From contig NZ_CAMPHH010000090.1 of assembly GCF_946885855.1 (NCBI RefSeq), positions 1 to 12,075 on the forward strand: a DNA stretch of 12,075 bases, in the 5' to 3' direction. Source of the stretch: an uncultured Actinotalea sp. Its GTDB lineage: Bacteria; Actinomycetota; Actinomycetes; Actinomycetales; Cellulomonadaceae. The notes under the pieces were generated by a model. That model was not told where the DNA came from, ran no database searches, and was given only the letters and a program-made list of their open reading frames with translations. Below, piece by piece: positions 1 through 7,155 of the stretch (positions within the stretch are counted from its first letter, which is position 1; every line of letters begins with the position of its first letter). The position numbers and the translations under genes were made by a program.

Positions 1-130
1 CCCCCCCCCCCCCCCCCCCCCCCCTTTAACAACCCCACCCCGCCACCCCACAGCGATCGTTGTCTGGTGGGCTCGTATTTGTTTATAAGCCCCCGCGGCG
101 GCCCCGGGGCGCCCCACCGCCGGCCCGGGG
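1..130. other. Low-quality or chimeric contig edge
   Basis: The window opens with 24 consecutive C's. A C-rich and then locally AT-richer stretch follows (about 25-90, including a run of T/A around 77-88), unlike the rest of the window. The glycosyltransferase frame is open from 89, after a TAA at 86-88, but recognisable protein begins only near 131. I see no start codon, ribosome binding site or promoter that could serve it. The simplest reading is a poor-quality or mis-joined sequence end, not biology. Confidence 0.7.
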
Positions 131-1159
131 CCGCGGCCGACCGTCCTGGCGCTCCGGGCGCTCGGCCTCGGCGACGCGCTGACCGGTGTCCCGGCACTGC
201 GGGGGCTGCGCCGGGCCTTCCCGGGCCACCGGCTGGTGCTCGCCGCACCCGCGGGAGTCGGCGGGTGGCTGCGGGACCTCGGCGTCGTCGACGACGTCCT
301 GCCGGCCGAGGGCGTGCGCGCCCTCGAGCCCCTGGACCCCGGACTGCTCGCCGAGGTGCTCGGCGGGCGGCCCGACGTCGCGGTCAACCTGCACGGGCGC
401 GGGCCGCAGAGCCACCGGGTGCTCGCCGCGACGCACCCGCACCGGCTCGTCGCGTTCGCCTGCGCGGACTTCCCCGAGGGGCCGCGCTGGGAGGAGGACG
501 AGCACGAGGTCGCACGGTGGTGCCGCCTGGTCCGGGCGGCCACCGGGGCGTCCTGCGGTCCGCAGGACCTGCGGCTCGACCCGGGCCTTCCCGGTGGACC
601 CGGTGGACCCGGTGGACCCGGTGACCTCCGCGACCTGGCGGACGCCGTCGTCCTGCACCCCGGAGCGGCGTCGGGCTCTCGGCGGTGGCCTGCCGACCGG
701 TGGGCGCACCTCGCCGACCGGCTCGTCCGCGCCGGCCGGCGCGTCGTCGTCACGGGCGGCCCGGACGAGGTCGGGCTCGCGGAGTCGCTCGTCCTGGGGC
801 TGCCGCCGGATTGCGCCGTCGTCACCGGCGGCCGGCTGACCCTGCCGCAGCTGGCAGACGTGGTCGCGCGGGCGAGCCTCGTCGTCTGCGGGGACACGGG
901 GGTCGCGCACGTCGCGACCGCCGCGGGCACACCGTCGGTCCTGCTCTTCGGGCCGACGCCGCCGCACCGCTGGGGGCCGGCCACCGACCTCGACCGTCAC
1001 CGGGTCCTCTACCGCGGCGACCCGGCGCGGCCGGGGGACCCGCACGGCACCGCGCCCGATCCCGCCCTGCTCGCGCTCGACCTGGACGAGGTGCACGCTG
1101 CGGTGGAGGAGATGCTGACGACGACGAAGGCACCGACGGCGCCGTCGCCGTGCCCGTGA
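131..1159 (+). CDS. Glycosyltransferase family 9 (heptosyltransferase-like), 5' end damaged
   Basis: GT9 enzymes are GT-B fold transferases that move a heptose or related sugar from a nucleotide donor to a surface glycan. The frame begins with a Rossmann-type segment (TVLALRALGLGDALTGVPAL) typical of the family N-terminus. Later come VNLHGRGPQSHR, an HPGA turn starting the C-terminal domain, and the hallmark DTGVAHVATAAGTPSVLLFG followed by PxPxxRWGP. From 131 it encodes about 342 residues, a normal family length. No ATG or GTG lies in frame between the TAA at 86 and the GTG at 236. Starting at 236 would delete the first beta-alpha-beta unit, so the real start is probably corrupted near 120-131. 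Mid-protein, a 9-base tandem repeat encodes a GGP run. A VOC gene follows after 44 bases and may be co-transcribed. Donor and acceptor are unknown. Heptosyltransferase is the family name, and LPS is not expected in this type of organism. Confidence 0.85.
   Translation, partial: PRPTVLALRALGLGDALTGVPALRGLRRAFPGHRLVLAAPAGVGGWLRDLGVVDDVLPAEGVRALEPLDPGLLAEVLGGRPDVAVNLHGRGPQSHRVLAATHPHRLVAFACADFPEGPRWEEDEHEVARWCRLVRAATGASCGPQDLRLDPGLPGGPGGPGGPGDLRDLADAVVLHPGAASGSRRWPADRWAHLADRLVRAGRRVVVTGGPDEVGLAESLVLGLPPDCAVVTGGRLTLPQLADVVARASLVVCGDTGVAHVATAAGTPSVLLFGPTPPHRWGPATDLDRHRVLYRGDPARPGDPHGTAPDPALLALDLDEVHAAVEEMLTTTKAPTAPSPCP
592..618. repeat. 9-base tandem repeat inside GT9
   Basis: Three perfect copies of CGGTGGACC are followed by a fourth, partial copy (619-626). 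The unit is three codons, so the glycosyltransferase frame is kept and reads as repeated Gly-Gly-Pro. It lies between the N- and C-terminal domains, where a flexible linker would be tolerated. It probably varies in copy number by slippage. Confidence 0.9.
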
Positions 1160-1192
1160 TGAGGTGCCCGTGATGAGGTGCCCGTGAGGAGG
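1151..1192. repeat. 14-base tandem repeat, three copies, spanning GT9 stop and VOC ribosome binding site
   Basis: The unit TGCCCGTGATGAGG occurs twice perfectly (1151-1164, 1165-1178). A third time (1179-1192) it has one T-to-G change that turns GATGAGG into GAGGAGG. The first copy holds the GT9 stop codon (TGA, 1157-1159). The third copy supplies the purine-rich ribosome binding site of the downstream VOC gene. Confidence 0.9.
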
Positions 1193-1203
1193 TGGCCGGG
1201 AAG

Positions 1204-1578
1204 ATGACCGGACCGACGTTCGAGCTGCGCGCGACCGTGCTGGGTGCGCGCGCCCCGGAGCGCCTCGGGCGCTTCTGGGCCGACCTGCTCGGCTGGGAGC
1301 TGTTCGTCGACGACGAGACGTGGTGCCGCGTCCGCCCCGCGTCGGGCGCCCCGGGGCTGTCCGTGCAGCTGGAACCCCTCCACGTGCCCCCGGCGTGGCC
1401 GGCCGGTGAGGGCGAGCAGCAGATGCAGATGCACCTCGACGTGTTGGTCGACGACGTGGACGCGGCCGTCGCGCGCGCCCTCGAGCTCGGCGCGACGCTC
1501 GAGGACCACCAGCCGCAGGACGACAACCGGGTGCTGCGGGACCCGGAGGGCCACCTGTTCTGCCTCTTCCTCAGCTGA
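1204..1578 (+). CDS. VOC / glyoxalase-like domain protein
   Basis: This is a 124-residue single-domain member of the vicinal-oxygen-chelate superfamily, closest to the Glyoxalase_6-type proteins common in actinobacteria. The signs are FELRATVLGARAPERLGRFWADLLGWEL at the start, a second beta-alpha-beta half with MQMHLDVLVDDVDAAVARALELGA, and the closing RDPEGHLFCLF strand. Such proteins are cytoplasmic. Members include lyases, dioxygenases and resistance proteins, so the substrate cannot be told. I chose the ATG at 1204 over the GTG at 1192 because AGGAGG (1187-1192) lies upstream of it and overlaps the GTG. The spacing of 11 bases is slightly long. The gene converges on the phytochrome gene, with only a hairpin between them. 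Confidence 0.8.
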   Translation: MTGPTFELRATVLGARAPERLGRFWADLLGWELFVDDETWCRVRPASGAPGLSVQLEPLHVPPAWPAGEGEQQMQMHLDVLVDDVDAAVARALELGATLEDHQPQDDNRVLRDPEGHLFCLFLS

Positions 1579-1617
1579 CGTGGCGCTGCTCCCGGGCGGG
1601 GAGCCCGGGCGTCAGCT
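1573..1617. terminator. Probable bidirectional terminator between convergent genes
   Basis: This is a nested inverted repeat. The outer arms AGCTGACG (1573-1580) and CGTCAGCT (1610-1617) pair over 8 bases. The inner arms CCCGGGC (1591-1597) and GCCCGGG (1603-1609) pair over 7 bases around a GGGGA loop, with ten unpaired bases on the left side only. It lies exactly between the convergent VOC and phytochrome genes. The stop codon of each gene falls in an outer arm. No T-tract follows on either side, which is common for hairpins in GC-rich actinobacteria, so termination is inferred from position and structure. Confidence 0.55.
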
Positions 1618-3909
1618 CAGGCGGTGGAGCGCGACGAGCGTGACGTCGTCGTCGGTGAGCGGGGCGCCGGCCAGGAGCGCGTCGCACAGCCCCTCGGGGT
1701 CCTCCGGCGCGACCGTGACCTGGTCCCGCAGATCGCGCAGGGAGTGGCTCAGCGGCCGGTGCCGCTGCTCGACCAGGCCGTCGGTGTAGAGGACGACGGC
1801 GTCCCCGGCCTCCAGCTCGACGGTGTGCACGTCGTGCGTCGGGTCCACGCCCAGCCCGAGCGCCGGACCGCGCGCCTGGTCCAGGAGCGCGGCGCCGTCG
1901 GCGGTCCGCAGCACGGGCGGCGGGTGCCCTGCGGAGACGACGGTCGCCCGGCCCGTCGCCGGCTCGAGCTCGACCGCGGTGACGGTCGCGAGCTCGCCCG
2001 GGAGCAGCTCCGCGATGAGGCCGCCGAGCCGCTCGAGCGCCCCGGCCGCGCCCCCGGCGTCGATGAGGTACGCGCGCAGCGCGTGGCGCAGCTGAGCCGT
2101 CACCGCAGCCATGCCCATCCCGTGCCCGGCGACGTCCCCGACCATGAGCACGAGCCGCCCGTCGGGCATCGACGTCGCGTCGAACCAGTCGCCGCCGACG
2201 GCGTCCGAGCCGCTCGGCCGGTACCGGCTGCTCACGGCGTAGCCGTCGGGCACCGGCGGGCGGGTCGTCAGCATGAGCTGCTGCAGGGCCGCGGCCAGCC
2301 GGGCGTCCTCGGCGGCGCGGCGCACCAGCACGTCGCCGGTCGTCGTCGCGAGCCGCTCGGCCGCCTCCACCTCGACCGGGTCGAAGGGCGTGGAGGAGCC
2401 GCGGACCCGCTCCACGTACGTCGCGAAGGAGGCGCGCGGCGTGAGGCGCAGCCCGGCGGGCGTGGCCTCGAGCCCGGTCTCCGCCGGGTCGCCCGCCCAG
2501 CGCACCTCGGCGAGCACCTCCGGCTTGAACCACACGAGCGCGTCCCCGCCTGTGCCCGACTGGACGGGCAGGGCCAGCACGCCGCTCGCGGTGGGGGCGA
2601 GTCGCTCGGCCAGGGCGGCGTCGGCGTCGGCCGCGGTGCCCGTGCCGGCACCGGTGCCGCCGGTGCCGTGCGGCGGGCGGCCGTCGACGTCGAGGAACGT
2701 CCGGACGGACGCGGTGACGACCGGCGCGCGGTGCCCGGTCGGCCACAGCCGCCCGACCAGGGCCTGCACGTCGGCGGGCTCCGGCGTCTCGCCGAGCAGG
2801 ACCGTGCGCCCGTTGAGCCGGACCATGGCGCCCGTGGCGCCGTCCACGAGCGCCAGGAGCAGGTGGTCGCGGGTCAGCGCGGTGAGCGGCTCGCGGTCGT
2901 GCGTGGTCACGAGCGTCGCCAGGTTGCCCGCCGTGGCGCCGACGCCGAGCGAACCGAGGTAGCGGCGGCGGTGCTCGTCGCCCTCGAGCAGGACCGACGC
3001 GGTCCGGCCCAGGAACTCCGCCGCGCCGCGCTCGGCCTGCGTCGGGTAGTGCGGGCCCGAGTAGTGGTGGCACGCCACGAGCCCCCACAGGCGCCCGTGG
3101 GTCAGGAGGGAGACGGACATCGACGCCGCGACACCCATGTTCCGCAGGTACTGCAGGTGCACGGGGGAGACGCTGCGCAGCGCGGACGCGGACAGGTCCA
3201 GCGGGGCACCCGTCTCCGGGTGGAACGACGGGACGAGGGGGCTCGGCGTGTACGTCGCGTCGGGGATCGAGCGCAGCCACTGGGTCGTGTACAGCTCCCG
3301 GGCCTGCGCGGGGATGTCCGAGGCCGGGAACCGCAGGCCGAGGTAGGGGTCCAGCCCCAGGTCCGGCCGCGCGTCCTCCGCGACGACCGTCCCGTGCCAG
3401 TGCTGGTCGAACCGGTACACCATGACCCGGTCGAAGCCGGTCAGCGCGCGCACCTCGCGCGCGATGGTGTCCGTGAGCGCGAGGCCGGTCCCGGCGTCCT
3501 GCAGGGCCCGCAGCGACGCCCGCGCGCGCACCGCGACCTCCTCCGGCTCCGGCGCCGGCGGCTCGAGCTCGACGACGACGAGGCCGTCCGTCTCGTGCGC
3601 GAGCGCGTCGAAGGTCCGCCGCACCCCGCCGACGACGACCTGCAGCCGGTGCGGCTCGGACGCGTCGAGCGAGTGCAGGCCGTCGGTGGGCCAGCTCTGG
3701 CCGAAGAGGTCCGGCAGCCGGGTACCGAGCAGCTCCTCCGGGGCGCGGCCCAGGTGTGCGCGGGCGCTCTCGGACGCGACGACGACGGCGAGGGTGGCCG
3801 CGTGGGCGGCCAGGAGCACCCCGTGCGGCTGCACCGAGCCGGGGATGCGGATCGGCTCGTCGGCGCAGTCCTGGACGAGCGCGTCGAGATCCGGACGGAC
3901 GTGGGTCAC
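1612..3909 (-). CDS. Bacteriophytochrome with SpoIIE/PP2C-type phosphatase output
   Basis: This is a 765-residue red/far-red photoreceptor whose output is a serine phosphatase in place of the usual histidine kinase. By eye the domains are PAS (about 15-120, with DEPIRIPGSVQPHG), GAF (about 125-305), PHY (about 315-505), a helical linker, and SpoIIE/PP2C (about 550-765). Cys15 matches the biliverdin-attaching cysteine of bacteriophytochromes. PASDIP (Asp198), His251 and His281 match the chromophore-pocket residues and keep a constant 9-residue offset to the Asp207/His260/His290 numbering of characterised phytochromes. The PHY tongue has WFKPE (460), RWAGDP (470) and PRASF (491, Arg492), but Tyr498 replaces the usual Trp. 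A Gly/Thr-rich insert lies near 414-427. The phosphatase keeps GGDWFD (572), GDVAGHG (591), SAGHPPP (659), YTDG (708) and DDDVT (753), so it looks active. Such domains usually act on anti-anti-sigma (STAS) proteins. The start is GTG at 3909, with AGGGGGA six bases upstream. It lies 49 bases after the SDR gene, probably in the same operon. No heme oxygenase for biliverdin is in the window. Confidence 0.93.
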   Translation of the reverse strand: MTHVRPDLDALVQDCADEPIRIPGSVQPHGVLLAAHAATLAVVVASESARAHLGRAPEELLGTRLPDLFGQSWPTDGLHSLDASEPHRLQVVVGGVRRTFDALAHETDGLVVVELEPPAPEPEEVAVRARASLRALQDAGTGLALTDTIAREVRALTGFDRVMVYRFDQHWHGTVVAEDARPDLGLDPYLGLRFPASDIPAQARELYTTQWLRSIPDATYTPSPLVPSFHPETGAPLDLSASALRSVSPVHLQYLRNMGVAASMSVSLLTHGRLWGLVACHHYSGPHYPTQAERGAAEFLGRTASVLLEGDEHRRRYLGSLGVGATAGNLATLVTTHDREPLTALTRDHLLLALVDGATGAMVRLNGRTVLLGETPEPADVQALVGRLWPTGHRAPVVTASVRTFLDVDGRPPHGTGGTGAGTGTAADADAALAERLAPTASGVLALPVQSGTGGDALVWFKPEVLAEVRWAGDPAETGLEATPAGLRLTPRASFATYVERVRGSSTPFDPVEVEAAERLATTTGDVLVRRAAEDARLAAALQQLMLTTRPPVPDGYAVSSRYRPSGSDAVGGDWFDATSMPDGRLVLMVGDVAGHGMGMAAVTAQLRHALRAYLIDAGGAAGALERLGGLIAELLPGELATVTAVELEPATGRATVVSAGHPPPVLRTADGAALLDQARGPALGLGVDPTHDVHTVELEAGDAVVLYTDGLVEQRHRPLSHSLRDLRDQVTVAPEDPEGLCDALLAGAPLTDDDVTLVALHRLS

Positions 3910-3958
3910 GAGAGGTCCCCCTGCGGGCGGTCGGCGACGGTCGGAACCCGCACGCCCG

Positions 3959-4936
3959 TCACGCCGACGTCGCCAGCTCCTGGCGGAACCACGACACCGT
4001 ACGGGGCAGGCCGTCCTCCCACGCGACGAGCGGCTCCCACCCGAGGAGCCCGCGCGCCCGCGTGGTGTCCGGCCGGCGGACGGTCGGGTCGTCCACGGGG
4101 CGCTCGACGAACCGGATCGGCGAGCGCGAGCCGGTGGCGGCGACGACGTCCCGCGCGATCTCCAGGACGGTCCGCTCGGACGGGTTGCCGATGTTCACGG
4201 GGCCGGGCTCGCCGCTGTCCGCCAGCGCGAGGATCCCGCGGACCAGGTCGTCGACGTAGCAGACCGAGCGGGTCTGGGTGCCGTCGCCGGCGACGGTCAA
4301 CGGCTCGCCCGCGAGCGCCTGGCGGATGAACGTCGGGATCGCGCGGCCGTCGTAAGGGCGCATCCGGGGGCCGTAGGTGTTGAAGATCCGCACGATCGCC
4401 GTGTCGACGCCGTGCGTCGAGCGGTAGGCGGTGGTCAGCGCCTCCGCGTATCGCTTGGCCTCGTCGTAGACCCCGCGCGGCCCGATGGGGTTGACGTGCC
4501 CCCAGTAGTCCTCGCGCTGGGGGTGCTCCTGCGGGTCCCCGTAGACCTCCGAGGTCGAGGCGATGAGGAACCGCGCGCCCTTCTCCTTGGCCAGGCCCAG
4601 CGCGTGCCCGGTCCCGATCGACCCGACCTTGAGCGTGTGGATGGGCAGCTGCAGGTAGTCCACCGGGGAGGCGGGGGAGGCGAAGTGCAGCACGAGGTCG
4701 ACGTCGCCGGGCACGTGGATGAAGTCGGTGACGTCGCACCGCACGAGCTGGAACCGCTCCTCGCCGAGCAGGTGGGCGACGTTCGCCGGCGATCCGGTGA
4801 GGAAGTTGTCCAGGCAGACGACCTCCCACCCGCGGGCGACCAGCTCCGTGCAGAGGTGGCTGCCGAGGAAGCCCGCGCCCCCGGTCACGACGGCCCGTCC
4901 GGGTCCGCGGCGGTTCAGGTCCTCGACGTGGCTCAT
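3959..4936 (-). CDS. UDP-glucuronate decarboxylase-type NAD-dependent epimerase/dehydratase (SDR)
   Basis: This 325-residue extended SDR most resembles UDP-glucuronic acid decarboxylase, which makes UDP-xylose. Seen are TGGAGFLG (18-25, NAD binding), [20 protein letters not shown] (84-103), [10 protein letters not shown] (126-135, with Glu130), [18 protein letters not shown] (Tyr157 and Lys161 as the YxxxK pair), IFNTYGPRM, and [16 protein letters not shown] (Arg223). The Glu and Arg fit the residues linked to decarboxylation in this family, which separates it from plain dTDP-glucose 4,6-dehydratases. The ATG at 4936 has GAGGAGG (4943-4949) six bases upstream, inside the preceding gene. Its first four bases overlap the stop of the GT2 gene (ATGA), indicating translational coupling. 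It probably supplies a pentose nucleotide for a surface glycan. A related 4,6-dehydratase or 4-epimerase is possible but less likely. Confidence 0.85.
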   Translation of the reverse strand: MSHVEDLNRRGPGRAVVTGGAGFLGSHLCTELVARGWEVVCLDNFLTGSPANVAHLLGEERFQLVRCDVTDFIHVPGDVDLVLHFASPASPVDYLQLPIHTLKVGSIGTGHALGLAKEKGARFLIASTSEVYGDPQEHPQREDYWGHVNPIGPRGVYDEAKRYAEALTTAYRSTHGVDTAIVRIFNTYGPRMRPYDGRAIPTFIRQALAGEPLTVAGDGTQTRSVCYVDDLVRGILALADSGEPGPVNIGNPSERTVLEIARDVVAATGSRSPIRFVERPVDDPTVRRPDTTRARGLLGWEPLVAWEDGLPRTVSWFRQELATSA

Positions 4937-5850
4937 GCGGTGCCTCCTCGGCGTCCGGGTCCGGCGGTGTCGGTCTCGCGCGCGGTCCCGGTCCGCTCCA
5001 GCAGGTCCAGGTCGGCCAGGACGCGTGGCGGGAGGACACGGCGGTGCCGCAGCGCGCGGGGCAGGTCGCGGAGCGCGTCGCGCGCCCCGCCGCCGACGGC
5101 GGCCCCCCTGCTCCTGCCGCCGACGGCGGCCCGGGCCCGCGCGGCGACGTCGGGCCACGGCAGGCGCAGGACGGCGGTGAGCAGGGCGGACCGGGTGACG
5201 GCGCGGGCGCGGGCGTCGGGGGAGTGGCGCCGCGGCGAGGGGTGGTGGTGCACGACGGCGCCGGGCACGAAGGCGAGGTCCCAGCCGGCGGCCGTGAGGT
5301 CCCAAGCGACGCGCTCCTCCTCGCCGGGGAACCGGACGACGTCGTCGAAGCCGCCCACGCCGAGGAACGCGTCCCGCCGGACCATCGCCGCGCACGCCAT
5401 GAACCCGAGGACCCTGGGCCCTGGCAGGGGCGCGGCCTGCGGCAGCGGCGACGCCGCGAGCTCGTCGCCGAACGGGTCGGGCTGCTCGTCCTCGCCCACG
5501 AGCACCCTCGCGTGCACGAGCGCGACCGTCCGGTGCGCGGCGAGGGCGTCCGCCGCGGTGCGCAGGGCGCCCTCGGCCCACCACGAGTCGTCGTCGGCGA
5601 ACGCGACGTAGGGGCTGCGGGCGCGTCGCGTGCCGAGGGTCCGGGCGGCCGCGCCGACGTTCCGCGGCAGCTCGACGACGTCGACGTGCGGGTGGACCGC
5701 GCGGACGGCCGCCGCGGTGCCGTCCGTCGAGCCGTTGTCGACGAGGACCACCGGCGCCCGGTGCCGTCCGAGGGAGGCCAGGAGCTCCTCGCGGCGGTTG
5801 CGGCTCGCGACGACGACGGTCACGCGGGGGTCCTCGAGCGCGGTGGGCAT
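4933..5850 (-). CDS. Glycosyltransferase family 2
   Basis: This 305-residue GT-A fold inverting glycosyltransferase is predicted cytoplasmic; no convincing membrane span is visible. Motifs are [18 protein letters not shown] at the N-terminus, VDNGSTDG (37-44) for nucleotide binding, the metal-binding FADDDSWW (DDD at 86-88), [15 protein letters not shown] (156-170), and GEEER (176-180) as the likely catalytic-base region. The Ala/Arg-rich C-terminus contains a 9-residue repeat (AAVGG), matching a 27-base DNA repeat. Donor and acceptor cannot be inferred. The gene starts with ATG at 5850 without a Shine-Dalgarno sequence and may be leaderless. It heads the run GT2, SDR, phytochrome and is divergent from the LLM oxidoreductase gene. 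Confidence 0.88.
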   Translation of the reverse strand: MPTALEDPRVTVVVASRNRREELLASLGRHRAPVVLVDNGSTDGTAAAVRAVHPHVDVVELPRNVGAAARTLGTRRARSPYVAFADDDSWWAEGALRTAADALAAHRTVALVHARVLVGEDEQPDPFGDELAASPLPQAAPLPGPRVLGFMACAAMVRRDAFLGVGGFDDVVRFPGEEERVAWDLTAAGWDLAFVPGAVVHHHPSPRRHSPDARARAVTRSALLTAVLRLPWPDVAARARAAVGGRSRGAAVGGGARDALRDLPRALRHRRVLPPRVLADLDLLERTGTARETDTAGPGRRGGTA

Positions 5851-5862
5851 CCCCCAGTCCTA
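5851..5862 (-). promoter_or_regulatory. Candidate leaderless -10 element for the GT2 gene
   Basis: Read on the minus strand, TAGGAC occupies -12 to -7 before the ATG, followed by TGGGGG and the start codon. This is where a -10 hexamer sits if transcription begins at the A of ATG. It matches the actinobacterial TAnnnT pattern except for the last base, and a T follows one position later. No other ribosome binding site is visible. I saw no clear -35 box. Confidence 0.4.
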
Positions 5863-5974
5863 CCGGCGCCCGGCCGGTCCGGCCCGTCGATCAAGGGCCG
5901 CACGGGATGCGACCACGGTGGGTCCCCGGCGCCGGCCGGAATAGCGTGCGCGGCGCGCCGCGTTCTGGTTCGGC

Positions 5975-7060
5975 GTGAGCAGCGACGACACGAACCACGG
6001 TCTCCCCGCCCCTGCCGCCACGGCACCCGACGCGCCGGCGCTGCAGCTGGGCCTCAACACGTTCGGCGACGTGACCCTCGACGCCGACGGCGCGCCGCAG
6101 CACCCCGCGGTGAGCCTGCGCGAGGTGCTCGAGCAGGGCGTCGTCGCGGACGAGAGCGGCGTCGACGTCCTGGGCATCGGCGAGCACCACCGCGACGACT
6201 TCGCCGTCACCGCCCCGGACGTCGTGCTGGCGGCCATCGCCGGCCGCACGCGCCGGCTGCGGCTGTCCTCCGCCGTGACCGTGCTGTCCAGCGACGACCC
6301 GGTGCGGGTCTACCAGCGCTTCGCGACCCTGGACGGCCTGTCCGGCGGCCGTGCCGAGGTCATCCTCGGCCGGGGGTCCTTCACCGAGTCCTTCCCGCTC
6401 TTCGGCTACGACCTCTCCCACTACGAGGTGCTGTTCGCCGAGAAGCTCGACCTCTTCAGCCACCTCCTCACCGAGGAGCCGGTGACGTGGTCCGGCCGCA
6501 CCCGGGCCCCCATCGAGGGGATCCAGGTGCACCCGCGCACCGAGTCCGGCCACCTCACGACGTGGATCGGCGTGGGCGGCAACCCCGAGTCGGTGGTCCG
6601 GGCCGCGCAGTACCGGATGCCGCTCATGCTCGCGATCATCGGCGGGCCCGCGCACCGGTTCGTGCCGCTCGCGGACCTGTACCACCGGGCGCTCGCCGAG
6701 CTCGGGGTGGGCGACCTGCCCATCGGGGTCCACTCGCCCGGTCACGTCGCCGACACCGACGAGCAGGCGCGCGAGGAGCTCTGGCCGCACTACGAGGCGA
6801 TGTACTCCCGCATCGGGCGCGAGCGCGGCTGGGGCCCGACGACGCGCGGGCAGTTCGAGGCCGAGGCCGACGGCGGCGCGCTGTACGTCGGCTCGCCCGA
6901 GACGGTCGCGCGCAAGATCGCCGAGACGGTCCGGGCGCTGGGCATCCGCCGCTTCGACCTCAAGTACGCCACCGGGCCGATGCCGCACGCCCAGCTCGTC
7001 CGCAGCATCGAGCTGTACGGCACGAAGGTCGGCCCGATGGTGCGGGACCTGCTCGCCTGA
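5975..7060 (+). CDS. LLM class flavin-dependent oxidoreductase (Atu2307/SP_0267-like)
   Basis: This 361-residue luciferase-like TIM-barrel flavoprotein probably uses reduced FMN or F420; the substrate is unknown. The family is shown by GLNTFGDVTLDADG near residue 26, GIGEHHRDDFAVTAPDVVLA, SSAVTVLSSDDPVRVYQRFA, and the GGRAEVILGRGSFTESFPLF segment. Nearer the C-terminus are TTWIGVGGNPESVVRAA and VGSPETVARKIAE. The order and wording of these motifs match the conserved subgroup named after Atu2307/SP_0267; I assign it from memory. The GTG at 5975 is used because upstream sequence is non-coding. No Shine-Dalgarno sequence precedes it. A TAGCGT (5942-5947) could be a -10 element with a short leader, but this is weak. 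The first 20 or so residues are Ala/Pro-rich and poorly conserved, so a later start cannot be excluded. Confidence 0.85.
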   Translation: MSSDDTNHGLPAPAATAPDAPALQLGLNTFGDVTLDADGAPQHPAVSLREVLEQGVVADESGVDVLGIGEHHRDDFAVTAPDVVLAAIAGRTRRLRLSSAVTVLSSDDPVRVYQRFATLDGLSGGRAEVILGRGSFTESFPLFGYDLSHYEVLFAEKLDLFSHLLTEEPVTWSGRTRAPIEGIQVHPRTESGHLTTWIGVGGNPESVVRAAQYRMPLMLAIIGGPAHRFVPLADLYHRALAELGVGDLPIGVHSPGHVADTDEQAREELWPHYEAMYSRIGRERGWGPTTRGQFEAEADGGALYVGSPETVARKIAETVRALGIRRFDLKYATGPMPHAQLVRSIELYGTKVGPMVRDLLA

Positions 7061-7074
7061 GGAACGTCGTCGTC

Positions 7075-7109
7075 GGGGCAGTCCGGGATCGGTCCGGGGG
7101 CAGTCCGGG
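7075..7109. repeat. Pair of 13-base direct repeats upstream of the DUF6480 gene
   Basis: GGGGCAGTCCGGG occurs at 7075-7087 and again at 7097-7109, 22 bases apart (about two helical turns). A related GGTCCGGGGG lies between them (7091-7100). They sit in the 101-base gap after the LLM gene, about 40-75 bases before the proposed -10 element of the next gene. They could be tandem operator sites. Local G/C low complexity could also produce them. Confidence 0.45.
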
Positions 7110-7149
7110 GGCATCGTCCGCTCGCCGCGCGCCCGTCCCGGGGCGGACC

Positions 7150-7155
7150 TACCGT
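7150..7155 (+). promoter_or_regulatory. Candidate leaderless -10 element for the DUF6480 gene
   Basis: TACCGT fits the TAnnnT consensus and ends six bases before the ATG at 7162, so transcription would begin at the start codon. The spacer CGGGGG leaves no room for a functional Shine-Dalgarno sequence. The arrangement is the same as at the GT2 start (TA at -12, GGGGG just before ATG). No -35 box is evident. Confidence 0.5.

Noticed and set aside
236..1159. GTG at 236 as the GT9 start
   Set aside because: It removes the conserved ALRALGLGDALTGVPAL segment that precedes it in frame, and no ribosome binding site is seen.
1612..3909. Phytochrome as a histidine kinase
   Set aside because: No H-box, N-box or GxG ATP-binding motif follows the PHY domain. 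The C-terminus has SpoIIE/PP2C motifs instead.
1624..4329. 901-codon open frame on the + strand
   Set aside because: It is antisense to the phytochrome and SDR genes. Its translation is Arg/Gly/Val/Asp-rich with no domain resemblance, as expected of a GC shadow.
3422..5611. 729-codon open frame on the + strand
   Set aside because: It is antisense to three well-supported genes and has low-complexity Arg/Ser/Ala composition with no motifs.
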